From contig NZ_CP063164.1 of assembly GCF_014931715.1 (NCBI RefSeq), forward strand, positions 744,001-808,000: 64,000 nucleotides of DNA, written 5' to 3'. Position 1 is the first letter of the stretch. Each line of letters opens with the position of its first letter. This DNA is from Sulfurovum indicum. Its GTDB lineage: Bacteria; Campylobacterota; Campylobacteria; Campylobacterales; Sulfurovaceae. Of this stretch, positions 19,788 to 28,283 are shown piece by piece. Under the pieces are notes generated by a model. That model saw only the letters and a list, made by a program, of their open reading frames with translations, searched no databases and was not told where the DNA came from. The position numbers and the translations under genes are program-made.

Positions 19788-21070
19788 ATATACTCCATTT
19801 AAGTTCATATGATGATGGCGGAGCTGGATATGCAGCTTACAAAGTACATAAACATTTGAAAGATGCTGGTCATAATACATTGTTCTGTGTTGAAAGAAAA
19901 ACTATTAAAGATGATGCAATAATTGAAATTAGACCTAGTCTGTTACATAAGCTAAAACGTAAAATATTTAGATTTTTTGAAGATAAACTACTTGATAGTT
20001 CGTATTCATTTATTGATAGAGGTCATTATTCGTTAAATTCTATTGAAAAGTTCAAGAAAAATGTAGCCATGAAACCAGATGTAATTGTGATTTATTGGGT
20101 TTCTCGTTTTATTAATATGAAGTTTATATATAAACTTCATAAAGAATATAATGTTCCAATATTTTGGTACTTTTTAGATATGGCTCCAATGACAGGCGGA
20201 TGCCATTATGCACTGGAATGTCAAGGGTACTTTCACAACTGTAAAAATTGTAAGGCCATCAAATCAAAATATTGGAAATTGTCTGAAAAAAATTGGAAGC
20301 ATAAAAAGAAATATATTGACAAGTCAAAGATTGTTGGTATGACAATATCAAGCTGGACAAAAAAGCAAGCCAAACAATCATCACTTTTTAAAGATGTCCC
20401 AATTGAAAGGTTGATTATAGATGTAGATGAAAATATATTTCAACCTATTAATAAAACTGCTTTAAGGAAAAAATATAATTTAAGTGCAGATAAAAAAATT
20501 ATTTTATTTGGAGCAATGAATTTTAATGATTATAGAAAAGGAATGAACTTTCTATTTGATGCCTTCCAACAGTTAAAGAAGAGTTCCAAAGTAAATATAG
20601 AAGAGATCATTCTTGTTTCAATAGGCAATATTAACAATATTGATATTAGCCGAATATCTGGATTCGAGCATGTTAATTTAGGATATTTAAACGGTGAAGA
20701 AAAATTAGCTGAAGCATATCAATTAGCTGATATATTTGTTTCTCCTTCTATTGATGATTCGGGACCAATGATGATTAATGAAGCAATTATGTGTGGCACT
20801 CCAGTAGTTGCTTTTAAAACAGGGGTCGCTTGTGATCTTGTCATTAATAATAAAACAGGATACTTGGCAGAAATAAAAAATATTGATGACTTTTGTGACG
20901 GTATGGCTGCTCTTTTAAATATGAATAAGGTTCAATATGACGAAATGTCCCGTTCATGTCGTATGCTTGGATTGGAACTATATAGTTCAAAAAAACAGCT
21001 CGATAAAATATTGGCTATATTTCATAAGTATAGCTATGATTTTAAAGGTGAAGGAGTTCATTCCGGATGA
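19784..21070 (+). CDS. Glycosyltransferase, GT4-like
   Basis: 428 residues, GT-B fold. The N-terminal half starts MNILHLSSYDDGGAGYAAYKVHKHLKDAG, with a small Cys-rich stretch (GGCHYALECQGYFHNCKNCKA) typical of one GT4 subgroup. The C-terminal half has IILFGAMNFNDYRKGMNFLFDAF and the donor-binding segment VSPSIDDSGPMMINEAIMCGTPVVAFKTG. It would add one sugar to the repeat unit in the cytoplasm; donor unknown. The coding sequence is clearly more AT-rich than rfbA/rfbB. It overlaps the remnant upstream and the SDR downstream by 4 nt each. Confidence 0.88.
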   Translation: MNILHLSSYDDGGAGYAAYKVHKHLKDAGHNTLFCVERKTIKDDAIIEIRPSLLHKLKRKIFRFFEDKLLDSSYSFIDRGHYSLNSIEKFKKNVAMKPDVIVIYWVSRFINMKFIYKLHKEYNVPIFWYFLDMAPMTGGCHYALECQGYFHNCKNCKAIKSKYWKLSEKNWKHKKKYIDKSKIVGMTISSWTKKQAKQSSLFKDVPIERLIIDVDENIFQPINKTALRKKYNLSADKKIILFGAMNFNDYRKGMNFLFDAFQQLKKSSKVNIEEIILVSIGNINNIDISRISGFEHVNLGYLNGEEKLAEAYQLADIFVSPSIDDSGPMMINEAIMCGTPVVAFKTGVACDLVINNKTGYLAEIKNIDDFCDGMAALLNMNKVQYDEMSRSCRMLGLELYSSKKQLDKILAIFHKYSYDFKGEGVHSG

Positions 21071-21978
21071 AAAAAGTTTTAATTCTGGGGGTAACTAGTA
21101 ATATTGGTTATAGGTTTTACACAATGTATCAACACCGGTATGATCTTTATGGAACTTGTCGAAAATTACCTGATTTAAAAATGTTAAATGTATATGAATT
21201 GAATAGTTTGAGTAAAGAAAAACTGAGTATGATTATTAACGAAGTAAAACCTGATATAGTCATAAATTGTATTGGTATTGGTTCGATAGATTTTTGCGAG
21301 TTGAATAAGGAAATAGCCAAAGAAATAAATTTTGAAGTTGTGAAATTATTGAGAGAGATCGGATATAAGGCAAAGTATATATTTTTTTCATCGGCTAGTA
21401 TTTATTCGGGATCAGCTAATTTATATAATGAAGAATCTATACCAATGCCTTTGCATTTCTACGGTAAACTGAAAGTTGAAGCAGATCAATATATTAAACA
21501 AAAATTTGATGATTATTTGATTTTAAGACCAGCACCAATTATTGGAGTGCAACAATCATTTCAACGAGTAAATCCGGCAACATTTATAATCAGGAAGTTA
21601 TATCAAAACTTGTCAATTATGTTGGTAAATGATGTATTTTCAAATTTGCTTTTTTTGGATGATTGTATAAAAATTATGGGAGAATTAATAGATTGCGATT
21701 CTCAAGGAGATTTTAATTTAGCGGGTAATGAAATAGTTAGTCGTTATGAATTAGGGAAAATGATAGCTAAAGCTATGCATAAAGATAATGGAGTGATTAA
21801 GGCATGTGATTCAAATTATTTTAAAAGCCTTGTACCTCGCCCACAAAACTTGATACTTGATAATAAAAAAATAAAATGTGAAATTGGGTATGAACCTTTA
21901 TCTATTTCATCAGCAATTGAACAAATAGTAAAAGAACAATTAAATGATTTAAGAAAGACTCTAGAGGAGGAGATATGA
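21067..21978 (+). CDS. RfbD-like NAD-dependent sugar nucleotide reductase/epimerase
   Basis: 303 residues, atypical extended SDR of the dTDP-4-dehydrorhamnose reductase type. ILGVTSNIGYRFYTMY replaces the usual GxxGxxG loop, then DIVINCIGIGSIDFCE, FFSSASIYSGSANLYNEES and the catalytic HFYGKLKVEADQY (Tyr-x3-Lys). Since a dTDP-4-keto-6-deoxyglucose maker (rfbB) lies upstream, it may reduce that sugar, but it is divergent and no RfbC 3,5-epimerase is present, so the product could be dTDP-6-deoxy-hexose of another configuration. Strongly AT-rich. Confidence 0.78.
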   Translation: MKKVLILGVTSNIGYRFYTMYQHRYDLYGTCRKLPDLKMLNVYELNSLSKEKLSMIINEVKPDIVINCIGIGSIDFCELNKEIAKEINFEVVKLLREIGYKAKYIFFSSASIYSGSANLYNEESIPMPLHFYGKLKVEADQYIKQKFDDYLILRPAPIIGVQQSFQRVNPATFIIRKLYQNLSIMLVNDVFSNLLFLDDCIKIMGELIDCDSQGDFNLAGNEIVSRYELGKMIAKAMHKDNGVIKACDSNYFKSLVPRPQNLILDNKKIKCEIGYEPLSISSAIEQIVKEQLNDLRKTLEEEI

Positions 21979-21999
21979 AGCAGATATATCTATATTGTA

Positions 22000-22917
22000 A
22001 TGAGTAATGTAAATCAAAAATATTCTACTACAAAACGTGTACTCAAAGAAAAACCTGATATTTTAAAGATAGGAAGTGATTTGTATAAGACAAGTTTGTT
22101 CATTAAAAGTACTGGTAATAAATTTGATGAAGGTGGATTGAGAAAGAAGGGTTATTATAAGCAGTCAAAGCCTGATCTGCCTCTTGTCAGCGTAGTTACA
22201 GTTGTTTATAATGGTGAGAAATACTTGGAAGAAACCATTAAGAGTGTTATTGGCCAGTCTTATGATAATGTTGAATACATTATAGTTGACGGTGCTTCAA
22301 AAGATACTACCCTTGATATTATTAAAAAGTATGATGAAGTTATAGACTATTGGATTAGTGAACCTGATAAAGGTATTTATGATGCCATGAATAAAGGTAT
22401 TTCACTTTGTACCGGTGACATTATAAAACTGATCAATGCAGATGACCTTCTGACGGAGGGTTCAGTCTCAAAAGCCGTTCAAGTTTACAATGATCATACA
22501 AAAGATCGAGAATTTTTTATCAGCAGTTATCTTGAAATTATGGATGTAGATGGCAAATCAATAGCTATATGGGATGATCAGGGATTTACAAAATACTTTC
22601 AAGTTTTTAATCATCCAGGATGGTATGTCCCGACAAGGATTTATAAAAAATATGGATTATACAGTACCGATTTTTCAATTTCAGGAGATTATGAGTATTT
22701 TGCAAGACTTATGTCAAACAGAGTTGAGATGGTAATGATAGATGTCCCTTTGGCAAAGTTTCGCAAAGATGGCTCCTCAAGCGGGTTTGCCGGTGTTTTT
22801 CAGGTGTATGAGATTAATAAAAAGTATTTTAGTCTTGTGAGGGCAGTATATGTTTTTTTAATGCATGGAGGCATTAAGCTTGCAGGAAAAATAAAAAAGG
22901 TGCTTCTGACCCGATGA
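22000..22917 (+). CDS. Glycosyltransferase family 2
   Basis: 305 residues. An N-terminal extension of about 60 residues precedes the GT-A domain: PLVSVVTVVYNGEKYLEETIKSVIGQSYDN, YIIVDGASKDTT, and the DxD-equivalent in KLINADDLLTEGS. The middle GDYEYFARLM and DVPLAKFRKDGSS fit the group that adds the next sugar to an undecaprenyl-linked oligosaccharide. A 21-nt gap separates it from the preceding SDR; the 3' end overlaps the polymerase gene by 4 nt. Confidence 0.9.
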   Translation: MSNVNQKYSTTKRVLKEKPDILKIGSDLYKTSLFIKSTGNKFDEGGLRKKGYYKQSKPDLPLVSVVTVVYNGEKYLEETIKSVIGQSYDNVEYIIVDGASKDTTLDIIKKYDEVIDYWISEPDKGIYDAMNKGISLCTGDIIKLINADDLLTEGSVSKAVQVYNDHTKDREFFISSYLEIMDVDGKSIAIWDDQGFTKYFQVFNHPGWYVPTRIYKKYGLYSTDFSISGDYEYFARLMSNRVEMVMIDVPLAKFRKDGSSSGFAGVFQVYEINKKYFSLVRAVYVFLMHGGIKLAGKIKKVLLTR

Positions 22918-24173
22918 GAAAAATGCTTTTCTATTTGCTCTGCTTATATGCTTTTTTTGTTCCATTGGAATATTTGTATGTAGTGTTATTCAGTTTTGAC
23001 AGTCCATTAAAACCATATCGCATTATATTTTTTATGCAGATGCCACTGTTTATGATATTTTTATTTATGAACAAAAGAAAAGTTGTCAAATTTGATAAAA
23101 TCGATCTTTTGCTTTTAGTGCTCTTTTTATATGGGTTTATAATGGCATTTGTACGTTATTATTTTTTTGATGAAGGTATTATTGGTTATGCAATAAATGA
23201 TATACAGCTGATTCTATTTGGTTATTTGACCTTTTTGATCTTAAAGCAATTGGAATTAAAAACTGATGAAATAAAAAAAATATTAGTTTTCTTTTTTATT
23301 TCGATTATGATAAATTCTTTTTATATCATCTACAATGCATTTGTATTGCATAGTTTTGAAAGGCTGGGCGGGTTTTTCAAAAACCCGAATCAGGCAGCAG
23401 AGGCAATAGTAATGGGTATTTTGATTCTCTTGTATTTTGTGGGGAAAAAATCATTTTCAAAATGGTGGCTGGGCCTTCTACCGGTCATGCTTATAGCAAT
23501 TTTTTTCACTGGTTCAAGAGGGGCTTTAATTGGCTTGCTCATTGCCGGAAGTTATTTTTTGCTTCAAAACAGCAGACGTATGCTTTTTCGATTGTCTGCC
23601 GCGGGTATGCTGATTCTGGCATTTGTTTTGCCTTTTAATGCAGCTATGGAGACGTTAGATTTAAATAAGCTCATGAATCGTTTCACTTCGGAAAATATTG
23701 AAAGCAGTGGAGGGTCCGGACGTATTGATATTTGGAAAAGTGGGCTCTTGTTAGGAAAAGATACATACTTTACCGGAGTTGGAGCATCGGAATACAGAGC
23801 ATATCATCATCACTATATACGCAAGATACCTGATGCCTATATTACAGTTCTTAATTATGATTTAGGCTTACACAGTGATTATATGTCGATGCTTGTCGAA
23901 TATGGTTTTATAGGTTTGTTGTTATATCTATATTTGATATATTTTCTATTTTATAGACTTCATCAGATTAAGAGAGAAAAAGAACTTGATGATTTACCAA
24001 CCCTTTTTATACTGATTTTCATCTCCATGTTTATTCAGGGTATGTTCCAAGTATCTTATATTTTACCTATGTATTGGTTGTTTATTGGACTTGGGTTCTC
24101 GTTGGTAAAAAATAGATACCGATATTCCAAAAAAGATTTATACTCTAAAGGAATTATTAATGCAAATTCATGA
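22914..24173 (+). CDS. O-antigen polymerase/ligase (Wzy/WaaL family)
   Basis: 419 residues, about ten membrane-spanning segments, with the Wzy_C/O-antigen ligase pattern: MAFVRYYFFDEG in an early loop, FFKNPNQAAEAIVMGIL, FFTGSRGALIGLLIAGSYF, and a large periplasmic loop (about residues 260-330) with GSGRIDIWKSGLLLG and LGLHSDYMSMLVEYGFIGLLLY. The H-S-D-Y-M-x-x-L-V-E stretch matches the conserved His region of the family. Polymerase and ligase cannot be told apart from sequence alone; the locus also has its own Wzc kinase at 35.6 kb, which favours Wzy. Confidence 0.85.
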   Translation: MRKMLFYLLCLYAFFVPLEYLYVVLFSFDSPLKPYRIIFFMQMPLFMIFLFMNKRKVVKFDKIDLLLLVLFLYGFIMAFVRYYFFDEGIIGYAINDIQLILFGYLTFLILKQLELKTDEIKKILVFFFISIMINSFYIIYNAFVLHSFERLGGFFKNPNQAAEAIVMGILILLYFVGKKSFSKWWLGLLPVMLIAIFFTGSRGALIGLLIAGSYFLLQNSRRMLFRLSAAGMLILAFVLPFNAAMETLDLNKLMNRFTSENIESSGGSGRIDIWKSGLLLGKDTYFTGVGASEYRAYHHHYIRKIPDAYITVLNYDLGLHSDYMSMLVEYGFIGLLLYLYLIYFLFYRLHQIKREKELDDLPTLFILIFISMFIQGMFQVSYILPMYWLFIGLGFSLVKNRYRYSKKDLYSKGIINANS

Positions 24174-24651
24174 CCTGTTAAGGAAGGTAGTGAGGTTCTA
24201 TCGATTAGTCAGAGCTAGTGATGATTTTAAAAAGTTAAAATACGGAAGTAGTTTTATTGTTGGAACAAATTGTTTGATATATCCAAGTCAATTTATTAGT
24301 TTTGGAAATAATACGGCAATAGGAAGAGATGTAATTATTTCTACTTCAAAGTCAGGAAGAAGCCCTATTCAAATTGGAGACCATGTGATGATAGCCCAGA
24401 GAGTAATGATAATAGGTGGTAATCATGAAATTTCACAGATAGATGTTCCTATGGATACTCAGGGAGAAGGAAAGCAAGGACCAATTACAATAGAAGATGA
24501 TGTATGGATTGGTGCTGGAAGCATTATATTGACTGGTATAACCATTGGTAAAGGAGCTGTTGTCGGTGCGGGGAGTGTCGTTACAAAGTCAGTAGAGCCT
24601 TATAGTATTGTAGCAGGCAACCCGGCTCGGTTGATAGGGAAACGGATATGA
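24160..24651 (+). CDS. Hexapeptide-repeat acyltransferase (WbbJ-like)
   Basis: 163 residues of left-handed beta-helix. Isoleucine-rich hexad rungs run from about residue 40 to the end: IGRDVIISTS, GDHVMIAQRVMIIGGNHEI, TIEDDVWIGAGSIILTGITIGKGAVVGAGSVVTK, closing with SIVAGNPARLIGKRI. The catalytic His lies in GNHEI. Such enzymes O- or N-acetylate the growing glycan. It overlaps the polymerase by 14 nt and the next gene by 4 nt. Confidence 0.9.
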   Translation: MQIHDLLRKVVRFYRLVRASDDFKKLKYGSSFIVGTNCLIYPSQFISFGNNTAIGRDVIISTSKSGRSPIQIGDHVMIAQRVMIIGGNHEISQIDVPMDTQGEGKQGPITIEDDVWIGAGSIILTGITIGKGAVVGAGSVVTKSVEPYSIVAGNPARLIGKRI

Positions 24652-25736
24652 TGAAGGATATAGTGATAGTCGGAGGCGCCAGGGATTACCATGTAATGGA
24701 TTGGTATAGAACCGTAAAGGCTTTGGTTTCGGAGCGTAGAGTGATATTATTGACCGATTTGATCGGTGGTGAAGGGTTTGATATCCTGGTCACTCCTGAT
24801 GATACAGTTAAAAAACTGTTCATTATTGACTGGTTTCTCTTTCGGATACAGAGCAGGAAAGGTGATCTTTGGAGAAATATATTTAAGCTTATTGTATTGC
24901 CAATTCAGGTGTTTTTACTAAAACGGTATGCAAAAAAGCATCCTGATTCTGTCTATCATGCGCAACCAATGTATTATATGTTTCTTTGCTGGCTTGCAGG
25001 TGTTGAGTTCATAGGTACGCCACAGGGTAGTGAAGTTTTGGTTAGACCGAAAAGGTCAAAACTTTACAAGTATTTTGCAACAAAGGCATTAAATGCAGCC
25101 AAGTTTATTACTATTGATTCCCAGTCAATGAAAGATGGTATTAAAGAGTTAAGTGGAAAAGATGCGATGATTATTCAAAATGGAATAGACATTCAAAATA
25201 TAGCTAAGTATAGAATTGAAAACAAGAATAAGAATATAGTATGTTCCATTCGGGGCATGACAGAACTATATAGAATAAAAAATATATTAGAGGCAAGAAA
25301 CAGCAGTAATACTATGTATCCGATAACTTTTATATACCCTTTTCAAGATCAAATATATAGAAATGAAATAGATGCTTTATTTCAAACTGACGATAAAGAT
25401 CTGGGGAGGCTGGGGAAAGAGGATATGTATAAATTGCTTGCTTCTGCAAAGTTGGTTATTTCCATTCCTAAAAGTGATTCATCACCAAGAAGTGTATATG
25501 AATCTATTTTCTCAGGGGCGTGTGTTGCCGTTACATATAATCCCTGGATAGATATTTTACCAGTGTGTATGAAAAAAAGAGTATTTATTGTTGATTTGGA
25601 GGATAACAATTGGTTTGACAATGCAATAAAATATGCCAATAGCATATCGAAAAGACCATATGTTCCATCAGAAGAAGCTATGGAAATGTTTGATGAAAAA
25701 AGAACAATGAGGAAAGCTATTGAGCTTTTATATTAA
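24648..25736 (+). CDS. Glycosyltransferase, GT-B fold (GT4-like)
   Basis: 362 residues. VIVGGARDYHVMDWYRTVKAL opens the protein, with FIGTPQGSEVLVRPKRSKLYKYF in the middle and the donor-site block LLASAKLVISIPKSDSSPRSVYESIFSGACVAV in the C-terminal half, a GT4-like arrangement in which SPRSVYESI replaces the usual EGFGLxxxEA. Two ATGs in a row (24648 and 24651) fit a TGATG overlap with the acyltransferase. Acceptor and donor unknown. Confidence 0.75.
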   Translation: MMKDIVIVGGARDYHVMDWYRTVKALVSERRVILLTDLIGGEGFDILVTPDDTVKKLFIIDWFLFRIQSRKGDLWRNIFKLIVLPIQVFLLKRYAKKHPDSVYHAQPMYYMFLCWLAGVEFIGTPQGSEVLVRPKRSKLYKYFATKALNAAKFITIDSQSMKDGIKELSGKDAMIIQNGIDIQNIAKYRIENKNKNIVCSIRGMTELYRIKNILEARNSSNTMYPITFIYPFQDQIYRNEIDALFQTDDKDLGRLGKEDMYKLLASAKLVISIPKSDSSPRSVYESIFSGACVAVTYNPWIDILPVCMKKRVFIVDLEDNNWFDNAIKYANSISKRPYVPSEEAMEMFDEKRTMRKAIELLY

Positions 25737-25750
25737 AATGGGGAGAGAAA

Positions 25751-26890
25751 ATGAGTGAAAGAAAATACCAAATATGTACAAACTGTGTAATGGATACGAC
25801 CGACAGTAAAATAATTTTTGATGAGAACGGAATGTGCGATCACTGCCAGACGTTTTACCATGAGATCCAGCCAAATTGGCATCCGAATGAAGAGGGTTGG
25901 AAAGAGATAACAAAAATTGCCGAGAACATTAAAAAAGAGGGTGAAGGCAAAGACTTTGACTGTATCATCGGGATGAGTGGGGGAATAGACAGCTCTTACC
26001 TTGTGTACCTGGCTACAGAAAAATTGGGCTTAAGACCATTGGTCTTTCATGTCGATGCGGGGTGGAACTCTGACACTGCCGTACATAACATAGAACGGAT
26101 AGTCGATAAGCTGGACCTGGATCTTTATACGGAAGTGATAGATTGGGAAGAGATGAAAGATCTTCAGTTAGCATACTTTAAAGCAGGGGTATCGAACACT
26201 GACACACCTCAGGACCATGCTTTTTTTGCTACCATGTACAAGTTTGCCGAGCAGTACGATGTCAAATATATATTGACGGGTGGAAACTACTCTACTGAAT
26301 GCATCCGAAACCCTTTGGAATGGATGTACTATCAGTCAGACTCCATTCAGCTGCGGGACATACATAAAAAATTTGGTACGCGTCCATTAAAGAATTTTCC
26401 GGTGACAAACATACTTTGGCATAAAGTATATCTGCCGTATATCAAGAAGATCAAACTCATAAGACCGCTTGACTATATGCCTTACCATAAAGAAGAAGCA
26501 ACACAGTTTCTAGTGGATAATTTTGGTTATCAGCGTTACGCACAAAAGCATTTTGAATCACGGTTTACCAAATTTTACGAATCGTACTGGCTGCCGAAAA
26601 AATTTGGCTACGACACGAGAAAAGTCCAGTACTCCAGCCTAATCGTTACCGGACAGATGACAAGAGAAGAAGCATTGGTAAAGTTGAAAAATCCTGCCTA
26701 TGATGAAGAGACCATTAATCAGGATTTCGAATATATCGCTACCAAGCTGGGGATCACTGTCAATGAATTGCAAAGCTATATGGATGCACCTAATAAAACC
26801 TATAAAGATTATAGAAATCAGATGGCGATATATGATATAGGTGCGAAAGTAATGCGAATGTTGGGTCTGGAGCGTGGAGGAAAGCGATGA
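25751..26890 (+). CDS. N-acetyl sugar amidotransferase (WbpG/PseA type)
   Basis: 379 residues. N-terminal zinc-like site [24 protein letters not shown], then the PP-loop [12 protein letters not shown] for [17 protein letters not shown] and [20 protein letters not shown]. This family (TIGR03573 type) converts an acetamido group on a sugar to acetamidino, using ammonia. It is followed directly by HisH and HisF paralogues, the same trio as WbpG-HisH2-HisF2 in Pseudomonas O-antigen loci, where HisH/HisF supply ammonia. Target may be ManNAc(3N)A or pseudaminic acid; both precursor pathways lie upstream. It follows a GGGGAGA ribosome site. Confidence 0.92.
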   Translation: MSERKYQICTNCVMDTTDSKIIFDENGMCDHCQTFYHEIQPNWHPNEEGWKEITKIAENIKKEGEGKDFDCIIGMSGGIDSSYLVYLATEKLGLRPLVFHVDAGWNSDTAVHNIERIVDKLDLDLYTEVIDWEEMKDLQLAYFKAGVSNTDTPQDHAFFATMYKFAEQYDVKYILTGGNYSTECIRNPLEWMYYQSDSIQLRDIHKKFGTRPLKNFPVTNILWHKVYLPYIKKIKLIRPLDYMPYHKEEATQFLVDNFGYQRYAQKHFESRFTKFYESYWLPKKFGYDTRKVQYSSLIVTGQMTREEALVKLKNPAYDEETINQDFEYIATKLGITVNELQSYMDAPNKTYKDYRNQMAIYDIGAKVMRMLGLERGGKR

Positions 26891-27501
26891 TAGCGATCGT
26901 TGACTATGGAGTAGGAAATATTAAAGCATTTGCCAATATTTATAAAAACTTGAATATCCCTTTTAAAGTGGCAAAATCCGAAGATGATCTGGAAGATGCA
27001 ACCAAGATCATCTTACCCGGAGTCGGGTCGTTTGACCATGTGATGCAAAGTCTTAATGGTTCAGGTATGAGGGAAAAACTGGATAAACTTGTGTTGGACA
27101 AAAAACTGCCTGTTCTTGGTATTTGTGTCGGTCTTCAAATGTTGGCAAAGTCAAGTGACGAAGGAGAACTCGAGGGGTTAGGTTGGATAGATGCTCATGT
27201 TAGAAAGTTTGATGAGTCAAAACTGACAAAAACAACACCGCTTCCTCATATGGGATGGAACAGTATTAAAATAGTAAAAGATAATGCACTTTTGAAGGAT
27301 CTGGATACAGAAGCACGGTTCTATTTTTTACATTCGTATTTTATAGAATGTAAGAATGAGAATGTAGTCGCTGCCACAGCAAGCTACAGTGAAACATTTA
27401 CAAGCATGGTGCATCAAGACAATATTTACGGGATTCAACCGCATCCAGAGAAAAGCCATAAAAATGGTATTACATTACTTAAAAACTTTGGAGAACTCTA
27501 A
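26887..27501 (+). CDS. hisH: HisH-like glutamine amidotransferase subunit (glycan-locus paralogue)
   Basis: 204 residues, class I glutaminase: [29 protein letters not shown], catalytic Cys in [15 protein letters not shown], and the His/Glu pair in [13 protein letters not shown]. Normally it makes ammonia for HisF in histidine synthesis. No other his genes are nearby, and ATGA overlap with the amidotransferase and one-base overlap with hisF point to service of the acetamidino-forming enzyme. Confidence 0.92.
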   Translation: MIAIVDYGVGNIKAFANIYKNLNIPFKVAKSEDDLEDATKIILPGVGSFDHVMQSLNGSGMREKLDKLVLDKKLPVLGICVGLQMLAKSSDEGELEGLGWIDAHVRKFDESKLTKTTPLPHMGWNSIKIVKDNALLKDLDTEARFYFLHSYFIECKNENVVAATASYSETFTSMVHQDNIYGIQPHPEKSHKNGITLLKNFGEL

Positions 27502-28283
27502 TGCTTTATCCAAGAATCATTCCATGCCTTTTGGTGCACAATAAAGGGCTTGTTAAAACCATTAAGTTTAAAGAGGGCAAATATGTCGGTGATCCTATCA
27601 ATGCAGTGAAGATATTTAATGAAAAAGAGGTTGATGAACTGATGGTCTTGGACATCGACGCAACAGTAGAGGGGTGTGAACCCGACTATAAGATGATAGA
27701 AAACCTTGCCGTTGAGTGTAGGATGCCTTTGTGTTATGGAGGAGGGATAAAAACTGCCGAGCAAGCTGAAAAGATATTTAGCCTTGGTGTGGAAAAGATA
27801 GCTATCAGCTCTGCAGTAATCGATAATCCATCTATAGTAAAAGAGTTGGCACAAAAAGTAGGAACACAAAGTGTTGTTGTAGTCCTCGATGTTAAAAAGA
27901 AGATGTTTGGCGGATATGAAGTTGTGACTCATAACGCAACAAGGAAAACAGGGATTGACCCGGTGAAATTTACTAAAGAGTTGGAAGCGTTAGGTATTGG
28001 AGAGATTGTAATAAACTCTGTAGATAATGACGGCATAATGAAAGGTTATGATTTTAACATTATCGACAAAGTCAAAGAGATCGTTACAGTACCCATGACC
28101 GTACTTGGTGGAGCCGGTTCGTTGGATGATATGGGACAGGTAATAAAACGGCATGGAATTATCAGTGTTGCTGCGGGAAGCTTGTTTGTGTTTAAAGGGA
28201 AGTATAAAGCTGTTTTGATTAATTATCCGAAGCATGATGAAAAAGAAAAACTAATAAATGAAAATTACAAGGGAATAGAATGA
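27501..28283 (+). CDS. hisF: HisF-like cyclase subunit (glycan-locus paralogue)
   Basis: 260-residue (beta/alpha)8 barrel. Starts LYPRIIPCLLVHNKGLVKTIKF; canonical HisF has IPCLDV, so the usual catalytic Asp near position 11 (CLDV) is replaced here (CLLV), as in WbpI-side HisF2 paralogues. MVLDIDATVEG and VTHNATRKTGIDPVKF follow. Loss of the histidine-pathway Asp fits a role as ammonia conduit for the sugar amidotransferase rather than cyclase. The first base overlaps the hisH stop. Confidence 0.9.
   Translation: MLYPRIIPCLLVHNKGLVKTIKFKEGKYVGDPINAVKIFNEKEVDELMVLDIDATVEGCEPDYKMIENLAVECRMPLCYGGGIKTAEQAEKIFSLGVEKIAISSAVIDNPSIVKELAQKVGTQSVVVVLDVKKKMFGGYEVVTHNATRKTGIDPVKFTKELEALGIGEIVINSVDNDGIMKGYDFNIIDKVKEIVTVPMTVLGGAGSLDDMGQVIKRHGIISVAAGSLFVFKGKYKAVLINYPKHDEKEKLINENYKGIE

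Noticed and set aside
26887-28283. hisH and hisF as part of a histidine operon
   Set aside because: No other his gene is near, they overlap a sugar amidotransferase gene, and the HisF catalytic Asp is replaced.
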